Source: Pegea sp. RAD2-039 (Eukaryota > Chordata > Thaliacea > Salpida > Salpidae). From it: 64,000 nt of DNA. Each line of letters begins with the position of its first letter. The stretch's first letter is position 1. The position numbers and the translations under genes were made by a program. The notes under the pieces were generated by a model. It was not told where the DNA came from. It saw nothing but the letters and a program-made list of their open reading frames with translations, and ran no database searches. Shown in pieces: positions 1 to 12,000 of the stretch. The DNA lies in assembly GCA_034620365.1 (NCBI GenBank), contig JAQGEQ010000225.1, forward strand, positions 434,001-498,000, in the 5' to 3' direction.

Positions 1-3000
1 CTCGCTCTTTCACAAACGCTAATCAACGAACTGGGGTTTCTAGGCAACCACGAGGCTCTAGTCGGCGTTTACATAAATGGGCGGAAAGTAGTGGACGTTG
101 TAAGGCGTCATGGAAACTAATGGCAATCATCTTGACTCTCATCTGTGTCCTCCTCCTCGCCCTGCTTCTCGCGTTTCTATGTAAGTAATAAAAGTCAACA
201 AAGTTCCAAACTGAAATAAATTTGACAAAATCGCGTCGCTATCTGATTTCCCAAATCCACTTTTGGTTTCGTAAAAACCACAAGTAGTGTTTCTAGTAGC
301 CGACTTCATGTCATTTCGTGTTTCCATCTACACTGACGACTTGGCAGAAAGGATTAAAAATGACGCCGACGAGTTCTTACTGAGCATGTTTTTTTCTTTT
401 CGTAGCTGGTATTATCCAGTCAACCTCTGATACAAACGGTTCTAATAAAGCTTGCCAACAGTCGAATGCAAGTCATCCAGAAGACGAACGCAGAACAAAG
501 TCATCAGCTGATGATGGAGCCTTGTCTCAAGGTAATGCTTATTTTATTGACAATAGCGTGTAAGCCAGCTATTGGATGCTTTCTCCTTCATTTACTAAGT
601 TACTTATTTGATGTTTTCAAGCGGGCATATCTAATCTGACGGCCGTTTTTTAAGTATTTTCAGAAGGGATTAAAATTTCAAAACTTTATGAATATATATG
701 TTTATATAAGATAGCTGGGAAAATAGTTTATGTCTTTGTCTTTCAAATAGTTTGCGTGATACTATATGATATGAGAAGATGTGTTTTTTCCATCAAACGT
801 AATTTAAAAAATGAAATAAACGTAAAAGGTTATTTCAGTTCAAAACTTTTCTTTCTAACAACTTTTTTTAAACTTTTCACAGCATTGAAAATAGATCTTC
901 AACTAGATCAAGCTTTCCAGGCCTGTTGTCCGCCTGCTATATTCACTCATATGCAATTCTATGTAAGCAATGCTGCCAACTTCAAGTTCAATTTTACTTT
1001 TCCTGTTCAAACTGATGCAGCAGTTTATGGGCGAAAAGGTTTGAGGCCAACTCATACAAAAGTAAGCCACTTGTTGATTACATTTTTATTTAAAGTATAT
1101 TTTTACTCATTTATTTATTTATTTCAATAAACGCAAAGGAGGATGCCTGAAGAGAGCATATCCCACTAACACAAATAATTATTCTCACAAATAACATCTA
1201 TTTAGTCAAAAATATAGAAAGTGAAAGATGCAACACATGGTATTTCAGTAGTCCTCAAAGCATATAACAGTGAACAATCACATAGAATGTTAATAATATA
1301 AAAAAGAGAAAAAAATCACAGTTTAGAAATGGCAATGTTGACAATATTAAAACGGTTCAACTTCTTTAAAGATAATTTTTAAAAGCTTAATAATCAATTT
1401 AAAAAAAAATTTAGCGAGATTATTCAACAAAATGTTTGCAATAAAACCACTTATTTGTGTCTTTGAAACTGGTTTCTGATTGGCTGATTAGTGATTTGGT
1501 ATTATAGTGGGATGTAAAGGCGAGATTTTGTCCGTCGATGAAAGCTACAATTATATTATGTCACGTGGTCAACGCGGGAAAATTCCTCGTTGCCGCCATA
1601 ATAATTGCAGCGCAAAAAATAAACTGAACATAATCGGCTTGTCACGTGATCAGTTTTCTTCTAGTACTTAGGTGGAGAAAGTTTTCCAATGAAAATGCTA
1701 AAATGTCGGAAATAAAGAAACTTTTACAAAAGCGATAGTTTTCAAAAGATTATGCATGAATACGTTCTTAAGATGAGATGAAGATACTCTCGAAAACGCT
1801 GGTTGAAAAAGGGTTTCCTGCTCATACCAGCTCGAAAATCAGTGAAGCAAAACAACTCGATGACTCTTGTTCAATTTTATTTAGAGCAATTGTAAATATC
1901 ATATTTCTAAGAAGAACAACTCTTTACTTCCTCCTCTAGCTTTTAAAAGTTTCAAATTGAAGCAAACTAAAAAAAGTTAATTTTTCTTTTATAGTATGAA
2001 TCGATTAAACGGATTGACGCGTCTACAATGCCTCGTTCTATATTCCTTAAACAACACCAACCGACTAATGTTGGAAGTAACCAACTAAAGTCAGGAGACT
2101 CTGTAGTGCAAGCGATTTTTTCGAAGTATTTACAAGCTGGAACTTGGTATTGGTCTGTTTACAACGGTGGAAATGAAAACTTACAATTTCAAATCAAAAC
2201 AAGTATCATAGGTTAATAAAATTTGCTTATTCTATGAAAGTAATTCACAAACTTGTTAAAAAAAGGGTTTTTTTGTTCTAGTTATGCTTAAAATTTAAAA
2301 AAATTTAAAAACATTGATCCATTAAATTAAATTGTTCACAAATATTCTAATTTTTACAGTTTTAAAGTTTTAAAAATGTTTTTTTTATCAATGTTTAAAA
2401 TATATCTTGAACTTGGAATTGAATCAAAAGCAAACTGTTAACTTGAAAATTATCTGATAACAAAGTTAGGATACTTTTATCTTATCTTATCTTGAAAAGG
2501 GTTTCTTGTGCAGTATGAAAATTAAAATCAAATCTGCACAAGTGAATATTAACAACAATAAAAACTACCATTGATAATTAAAAAATGTTTTTCTTATCTT
2601 ATTTAGAACCGCTAATAGGCTGTCCAGATGGTTGCAGTGGTAACGGTGACTGCGACCAGCAAAAATGCAGTTGTTACCCAGGCTGGCATGGTGATAGTTG
2701 TGAACAGAGTAAGTATATTATTACAATTTCCTAAATCAGTTTAAAATTGTTTTAAAAATGATAGAATGTTTTTAAGATGGTAGTTGAGAAGATAACAGAT
2801 TGATTTGAATTCAGACTTTTTCGTAGAAACCATCTTAACAAGTACTAAAGAAAGCTTTTGCTAACATCTCGATAGTCACTTATAAGAAAGACTGTAAAGC
2901 ATCATTACTTTGAACCTTTAGTCCTCTTCACCAGTATATTTAGTCAAGTGCTCTGAACAAACAAAAATTCTAGTTAACTTTTTCACTTGATTTACTCTTT

Positions 3001-6000
3001 AACTACTTTAACTGGTTTGGTTTTTTTGTTAGATTTTCTTATTTCAAATTTTCTTGTGGTGTGGTTATTACTTTATATAAATTGTACTTTATTTATTTAG
3101 TGATGTTTTAATTACTTTATTTCTAACCCAGTTAACAATTATCTTGATATCTAAACGTTAATTCTTCAGATTTTATGTAATTAACCTTTTTTTTAAATGT
3201 CTATTGAGTTAACAGACTTGATTGAAAAGAATAAATCTAATTTGATTTAATTTGAAACTTTCAAAGTAAACTTTGTTTCACAAACTGCTGTTGGTCAAAA
3301 ATATTTCGATTAATTTTTATTTAAAAAAATGAAGAAATTTTTATAGGATATTTCTTATAATCATCTTAAAAAACCGAATATTAAATCAGCTTAAAATGAA
3401 AATATATCTTAATCCATAAACTGTTTGCAAGTTCTACTAATGGCATCGTTGATTTATGAAGCATCCATGATAACTTTACAGCCTTAAAACACCCAACTAA
3501 GTCTATTTCAGCAGATTTTATCTATTGAATAATCACAGCTTTTACTACAGCTTGTAAAACAATATTTCTTATTAAAAACATCTGCTTACCAGAAATCAAT
3601 AATTGCAAAAAAGGCTTAGAAAATATTAGCGAGATTATTCAAAGATGTTTTAGCGCGATTTTATCAACAGTTGTTGATAGTTTATTCAATAATTGTTTTA
3701 TTAGATAGTTGGCTAACTATGAATGGTATTGTTGCCAACAGAAAGGCAATTGTAACAGTTTTCAGCCTTTTTATTATTCAATAATCTTTGCAAAATTCAT
3801 TTTAATTTTGTTTCTTCTTCAGCATTTTGCGCAATACCTTGTCAAGGTAATGGTGTTTACAACCAAGGGCGATGTAGTTGTTATCTTGGCTGGAAAGGTG
3901 CGGAGTGTTCAGTCCCTTCAAACAAGTGTACTGTACCTGACTGTAATGGTAAAGGTGAATGTGATTTGAATGGAGAGTGTGTTTGTGAAGCTGGTTACAA
4001 AGGCGACGATTGTAGTGAAGGTTGTTTACTACAAACACACAAAAACTGTTTCTAATAATAACTCTTAATAGTGGATTGTACTGATCCAACTTGCTCAGAA
4101 AATGGGAAATGCATTGAAGGCAAATGTTACTGTCAAAGAGGCTGGACTGGATCTTTGTGTTCCATTCCAGATGAGTCTTGCTCTTTAAAATGTTCAGATC
4201 ATGGTACTTATGACGAAGCTACAAATAAGTGTAAATGTGATTATGGGTGGAAAGATAGTGACTGCTCTATTGGTGGGTACATCTTACAGTAATCTGTTTA
4301 TAGTTTACTTTATAGTAGAAGTAGATTATAAAGATAAGTTTGACGACAAATGCGTGTTTACTAACCCATTGTAGAACGTTTTTGTAGCAGTATCTGACCT
4401 AGTTTTCATTTTTTTTTTCACTTGCTCGTGGCATGTTCAATGTTGTCTCTTTTGATGTCAACCACTACACACCGCATGTCTTAAAATTCATCATAAACAA
4501 ATGAATTGGACAAACAACAGATGATAGAGGTGGTGAATCTTCGTCTACAGCTTTATGTAGTCCTGGTTGTGATCCAGGAAAGGGCGTGTGTGTGGATGGG
4601 ACTTGTAGATGCCAGAGAGGTTGGAAAGGACCGGCATGCCAGGACAGGGACTGTCATCCTCGCTGTGCTGAACACGGTTCTTGTATGAGAGATGGAACAT
4701 GCGTTTGCCAGTTAGGTTGGAATGGCGAAATTTGTACTTTTGGTGAGTTTCTCCTCACTTTATCATCAATTTTATTATCGAGTCTTTCATGTTTTTGAAA
4801 ACTTTCATCTTTTTAAGATAGATATTTTATGAAGAGATTTAGTTAAGAGTCTTTTAAATCTATAACAATTACAGTTAGCTGTTTACAATTGTAAAATAAC
4901 TGGTTGGTTTGTAACTACAAAAATATCTCCAACTTATCTTCTAATCCTCAATTCTTAAGATCTCGCTTTTAAAAACTCTGAGTAAATTATTTTGGGGTTT
5001 TCTTTTATCCTACAAACAAAACAAGAGTTAAACATTCAGATAATTGACACAAAGATACTTTGTTAGATTGAAGGATCATTGCTGGATGAGGTTAAGCCAC
5101 AAAAATGCTGCAGCATTTACAGATTTCAGAAATCGTTTCTTTTCTAGATAATCTCAGAGATAAAACAAAAATTAAAACCTTTAAAAATATAGTTTTATTT
5201 GTCGCTCAGCTGACTTAAAACTGAATTATTTCAGCTAGCTGCACGAAAGATTTCGTTTATTGAAACTTTATGTGTTTGTGAACACGTTAATGTCGCAACT
5301 TTTGAGCAGAGTAACTAAAACAGTTCTTTTTTTTACCACTTTGAGTTAGATTAAAAGTTTGAACTGAACACTGTTTAATACAGTTTCTTAAGAGTAGAAA
5401 TATTAAGTTAAAATATCTTGAATTGATCAAGTTGAATGATTCTATTGTTGCTGTTATCAAATCTAGAGTGTGGTATATATAATGCAGTTACTGTGGTGCA
5501 AACTTCAATCATTAGTAGCTAATTGAATCTTACATATGAACCTTTGATTAAAAAAAAGCAACTTGAACGTTATCAAACAAACAAGTAAAACTCAAATATC
5601 TTGCTGATAAGGTTGTGACTAGAACAATGTTATCAATTTCTTGGAGTTTGTTTGTTTCAAATCAAAGCTTAGTTACATTTTTGAGCTGCAAATACTTTTG
5701 ATTTATTATTATTTTCGTGTAGAGGGTTGTCCGAATGAATGCTCATACCATGGAGTGTGTACAATTAATCATTTGAAGGTCTCATACTGTTCATGTAAAC
5801 GTGGCTGGAAAGGAATATCGTGCGAGATCGAAACTGAAATGCTTTGCGGTGATGCTAGAGACAATGATAAAGGTGATGTTGTGTTACCAATAAAAAAAAT
5901 TTAAATTTTCACGTTTTGAAACTTAATTTACAAAAATAATTGCAGATGGGCTTTCCGACTGTTCTGATCCTGACTGTTGTAGTCAAACTTCTTGTTCGGG

Positions 6001-9000
6001 AAGCTCTTTCTGTTTAGGAGCACCTGACCCTGTTCAAGTAGTAAGGAAGTTACGGAGCTACAACCCACTTCATCCAACAGCATCATTTTATGATCGAGTT
6101 AAGTTTCTAATCAGTCAAAATGGAATTCAGGAAAAGGTTGAAACAAACTTTGACGAGAAGTTAGTTTCATTTATTTAAAAACTAATTTGTTTTTTAAATG
6201 ATAAATTATTGAAGTGATCTTTAAGACTTTGTGTCTTCCGTATAATTAACTCCCTTAAAAACCGAAGAATTTAAATCTTCTATAATTTATTTCTCAATTT
6301 TCTTTCACTAATTTTTAAATTATAAAAAGTTATTAAATTTTGTTGACTATATTCTAGGTTTATTTATTCGGTGTTTTGCTGCCTGTTGTTAGTACCAAAG
6401 TCTTTTCCAGTTAGTATTTTTCAAACCATTAAAGTCTTCATCCTTAGAGTCACAATCTTTATCTTGATTAATTGTAAAATCAGTCAATCATCAATTAATT
6501 TTACAAATTTTTAAAATATTTAGAAAGTTTTATATGTTACAAACAGTTCAAACTGTTTCTGTGTCACTTTTCTAACAAGATTTTTTATTAACTTCAAGCA
6601 AAGTGAGCATCCTTAGAGGCAAAGTTCTCGGGTTTGATGGTTTTCCTCTCACTGGAGTTACTGTCAAAGTAAAAGGACATCCAGAAATTGGATCAACTAG
6701 AACAAGATCAGATGGATGGTGACTCCTTAAATTCATCTAACAACCTAGAATATTTCTGACTTTAAAAAGCTTTAAATTTAGAATCAAAACAAAATAATGA
6801 ATCTTGCAAACTGAAATATGCAAATTTGTCGCAGGTACGATTTGCTGGTTGAAGGGGGTCCGTCCCAGACTCTAATCTTCACAAGAACTTCTTTTCGTGA
6901 TGAACGCAAAACAACTGCAATTGGTTGGAATCAATTCGTCATTCTTCCGACTGTTACCATGCACACATCTGCTGATCGCGTCCGTCGATCTCTCAACCAA
7001 TCTGCATCCTGTAATTGGAAGCTAGAAGTTCCTGCTCCTAAGATTCTTATCAATAATGTTAGATCATGGACTGATGAATCGTGTTCGGACCGTGGAAGTA
7101 TTGTCCCCGAGATTCAGGTGACAAAATCCCGTCACAGTTTCCTAAAAACTCCGATCATTAATTGATTATCAAACAGGCGATTCGGAAAGAGATTAATCTT
7201 CCAACCTCCGGCGTTTCACTCGTTTATCTCAGTAGTAGAGTCGAAGGGTTTGTTTCGATGCTACAAATATCGCTGATCGAGAATAAGAAGCCAGATAATC
7301 TTCAATTGATTCATTTAATGGTTGATGTAGAAGGCAGTAGATACGAAACCAAATTAGAAGCTGTCAATGCCCTACTTTATACATTTAAATGGAATCAAAC
7401 AGATGCTTATAGCCAACGAGTCTACGGAGTGGTCCCTGTGCAAGGTAGATTAAGGGCACTAAGTGTCCTAGACATTTAAGGACATTAATCTTTCAGTTTG
7501 GATCGGATACCAATTTCAATTCTGTGAAAAGATTTATTGGCAAAAACTAATGACGTCACTCAAAGGGGAAGACCCCACTTTGACGTCATCGCCTTTTAGC
7601 GCTTGGTCGTTGAATATCCATCACACGTATCTACCATCTCAAGGACGCGTGTACTTGGGTGGTGGAGGAGAGATGTCTGTAAAAGAGCAATCTCCGATGA
7701 TTGAGACAGTGATTGGAGATGGTGAAAACCGTGATGAATTGTGTAGTAAATATTGTGAAGGTGAAAAAAATCTCAGCATTTTTTCACCATCTTCTAATTA
7801 AATTTTAATTAGGACCAGGCACAGATGTTCGTCTTCTTTTTCCATATACACTAGCCAATGATGGCCTTGGTAACCTTTATATAGGTGACCATAACTTTAT
7901 CAGAAAACTTGATCCTTTTGGTAGCGTTTCAAGCTTATATTCGACAGCAGATCGAGTTGAAAAGGTTTCTTCTTTCAAACAAAAATAAGATTTTATTAAA
8001 AATTAAAATTTTCAGTACTACATAGCGGCTAGCTCTTCGGGTGAAGTTTATTTCACTTTACCAGTCGAACGGCGTATCTACAAGTTAAGGTACACCACCT
8101 TCAGCCAGTATCAGCGTCACCAAAGACACGGGAATACTGCCTCTAACTACGAAATCTTTGCTGGAACAGGGCATAAGTGTTTGCCAATGCAAAAAGGTGC
8201 TGACTGAAATTGTAACTTGTAAATATTTGTATCTTTTCTCTTGTGATAATCTTAGAGTTTTCAAATTGCTCTCTATATAACTAGAGTTGTGAAAAAGATA
8301 AAAGTTAATAACACTTGAGTGGGGAACGGTTACCTCACAGAAAAGCTTTGCGTGTGGTAAATATAGAAGAAAAAATCTTTTGTAATTGCTATGAGCTGTG
8401 TTTGAGGTTTGAAAAAGTAAAGTCCAAGCCTGAAAATGAAAGGTTTTCGAGTTTGCATAGATAAAAGAACAATTTAGAGATTTAGAGTTAGCAAATCTTC
8501 ACTTGTTTATCTTTGTAAGAATAAATTTCGTTCGCTCAGATCAATGTGGTAATGGTCAACTTGCTAAAAACGCGAAGTTAACGGCGCCGAAAGGAATCGC
8601 GGTAGATCTTTACGGAAGAGTTTATTTTGTTGATGGAAATCGAATCCGAACAATCGAACCGCTGACTAACATCATCGGTAACTTCGCTGGGAGTTCATAC
8701 GCGTTTGGAACAAGACCCTTGCCTTGTAGTGGAAGTGCAAGTATTGATCAAGTAAGATCTTTTAGAAGAATATTTTTCAAACTATTTGCTACAAATCTTC
8801 AACAAGAGCGATGTTTAGAAGCGCGAAAAGTCTTTTTCTCACAGAAACAACATGAGCATCGACTAATCGGCTCAAACTTTTCAATTAAATCACATTTTCC
8901 ACTCTTCACTTGTTTAAAAATGAAATGATTCAGCTTTTTTTTGAGGTTTTAAAATTAGATTTAAATCTAATTTAAACGCTTCGCATTAACAGCTGGAGCT

Positions 9001-12000
9001 AAACTACCCGACCAGCCTTGCTTACAGTCCAGTCGAAGAAGCCTTATACGTACTTGATGGTGACGTCATCATCAAAATTGACATTTACCTCCAGCAGGTG
9101 TCAATAGCTGCCGGTGTTCCGGTTCAGTGCCTTCGTAAAGCCTCCAGGATTTCTGATTCGAGGTAAAAGTTGCAAATAAAAAAGTCGAAATGATTTATGA
9201 AAAGATGTTTACGATTGATATGCTGTAACTTTTGTTGGTTCTCTTCAAGTGCTTTATTTTATAGAGACGCTCGAATGGTTCCTCTTGTTTATCCAACAGC
9301 GATTGCAGTCTCACCGCTAGATGGCGCTCTCTACATCGCTGAGAGTGACGGCTCTAAGCTGCATCAGATTAGAAGAATTGACGCTTTCAGGTTTCACTTT
9401 TCATTTTTTTCAAATGAGCAAAATTGCCGCGAGCCGCGAGCTTTAGTAGAAATCAAATAAACTGAAAAACAACCGCATCAGAAACACAGCTGTCAACGAG
9501 TTATCTCAATTTTATGTTTTTATGCATATCACATATCTGTGTGGCTCAGGTTTTTGATTAAACTGAGAAAGATCTGATGAAATCCTTTTAACAAGATGTG
9601 AACTTGTCACAGCTGCTCCTAAATTCCTAGTTTTGATCTTTTAGTGGTCGGTCTTCTACAATTGCTGGGTCTGAATCGTCTTGTGATTGCGCTTTTCGTG
9701 GTTGTAATTGTTACGAAGGAGATGGAGATTTTGCCCGGAATGCAAGGCTCCATGGCCCGTCAGCATTGACTGTAATGCCCGATGGGACCTTGTTTGTTGC
9801 AGATCAATCGAATGCTCGAATTCGAAAGGTTTGATTAATTTCAAAAGACTTTTTAAAATCCTGAATCACTCTTTAAAACCTAATTTGTTAATTTTCTTTT
9901 AAATAAATTCATTTTTGATTTTTATCAAGGATTTTATCAGTAAAAAGAAAAGACTTTTTTGGCTAAATACTAATTTTAAATCACATTTTAATATATTTTT
10001 AAAATCCACCCAAAATGACTTTCAGCTATTTTTTCGATACTAGCCGAAAAAATAAAGTCATCAGCTTGTTTATTGTTGAAAATACTGAAGAAGCTGTTGA
10101 TTGTAACCTACTGTCACAGCTAATCAATTTCAATTTGAATTTAAAGATCTATCATTCGGCACCAAAACTGACCAATCAGCAATACAGAGTTTCAAACCCT
10201 GACAAAAATCATCTTTACGTATTTGACAAAGAAGGGCTTCACTTACAAACCCGAAACATCATCACTGACGCCATCATCTACGATTTCATCACTGAAGAAG
10301 GCTCTAGAAGATTACAATCTGTAAAAGACTCTTACAACAATCGTCTTCGATTTGATTACAAATTTGGGACAAAAGTAAAACTTTAATGAGATTAATCAAG
10401 CTTCAAACTATCATCTTTTATTAAGGATGAAGCGAGGATCAGTTTACCTGGAAGTAACTCTTTAGATGTACAATTAAATGAAGAAGACATGATAACAAAG
10501 ATATCAGATTCAGGTATTGAATCTCATTTTTTAAGTTGGTTTCATCTTTGATCATTTGTTTGAAGAAACAAAGGCGACTATCATGAGTTCCATCTACTCC
10601 CGTGGAGGATTACTCCAAAGTATCTTAGGTGGATCAGTCTTTACATCTTCTTTTGAGTATGATGTCTATGGGCGATTAGTGAAGTCTATATCAGCAACTG
10701 GAGTTACAACCACTCTATACAAGACAGCAACATCCAAAGATCATACCATCACCTTACAGACATCAGTAGTTTCTAGTTCAAGCACAAGAGCAAGTGGAAG
10801 ATGGGACATGGTGATCCAAACTGAACCAGGATACATCTGTGATATCGTAACAACCACAGAAGGTGCTACAACAGATCTTGAATCATAATTTTCATAACTG
10901 ATACTTTTAGGAGGAATGAAAACTGTTTATGATCGGTGGACAGATAACTCGATGGCTGTAAAGTACTTGGACGGTTCCACTGTCACTATTGAAACCAAAC
11001 CACATCCTATACTGGGACATACAACCCCTTTTCTTGCTAAACGGACAGCTCAGTTACCAGCTGATCCATTAGAGAATAAAATAGAATGGAGAACTAGGAA
11101 AGAAGCTGAGCTAGGTAAGAAAGAAACCAGTTTGCTTCAAAGTGATGATTTGATTTGTTTTAAAGGCGGTGATGCATCTTATATAATCGGAAGACGGATG
11201 CGAGTGAATGGAAGAAATGTTCTTTCGTTGGATTATTCTCGTAAGACAAAAGTTGAGAAGATATATGATGATCACACTCAATTTACTCTAAGAGTTCAAG
11301 TGAGTTCATTTTTTTTCTATTTTTACTCGAAATTTACTTCAAAATGATTTTTATTTCAGTTCCAAAATGCTTTTTTGTCATATAAGTTTCAATTACAATT
11401 TTTTTTTATATCAAAAAAAGACTGAAAATTTTTGGCAAAATTTAAGAAGAATTTTCTGAATTTTTTTATTCTTTAAATTTTAGTACAATTCACAAGGATA
11501 TCCGGTCACTTGGTTGCCAAGTAGAGGTCTTGACTCTGTCAATGTTAGCTACAACAACGTTGGCAAGCTTCGAACTTGGCAACATGGAAATCTTCGAGAA
11601 AACTTTACATATGTTGGACTGAAATTACAAAGTTCTCACTTTTCAGACAGATCTATATGGAAATATTCTTACTCAGATAGCGGAAAGGTAAAAAATACAC
11701 GTTCTGAAACGAAACTAAATGTTTATTTTTAGGTTACACATCTTGAAACTAATGGTAATATCGAGCATTACCTGTTCGAACACGACAACGACTGGAATTT
11801 GAAGCGAGTGGTACTACCTTCTGGGTTGGTATATGGAATTGTTCGTTATCTAGGAATTGGTTTTGTCAGAGTACAAATTGATTTTAATGGAAGGACTTTA
11901 CTTGAAGCTGATGAAAGCGAACGCGGGAATTTATTGGCAGTTTTTTATCCAGGTTCTTTTTGTCTTTGAAAATATTATTTATTGATTTATTTACTGATTT

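Larger units (their letters stand above)
3..2211 (+). other. TENM: Teneurin exons 1-4: cytoplasmic end, membrane helix, linker
   Basis: Exons are 3-180, 406-531, 883-1061 and 1995-2211. Exon 1 reads arginine- and lysine-rich cytoplasmic residues, then [20 protein letters not shown] as the membrane helix, so the positive-inside rule gives a type II orientation. Exon 2 is a polar juxtamembrane linker. Exon 3 ends with [13 protein letters not shown], matching the conserved VYGRxGxPPSHTQ strip of teneurins. Exon 4 has the matching jelly-like segment with [18 protein letters not shown]. Intron 3 (1062-1994) contains a LINE tail and a GC-richer stretch with E-boxes. Confidence 0.9.

Noticed and set aside
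10026-10119. Earlier acceptor for teneurin exon 21 (frame from 10015)
   Set aside because: Acceptors at 10025 and nearby would need phase 2, but exon 20 ends in phase 0. The AG at 10119 fits the phase and the family alignment.
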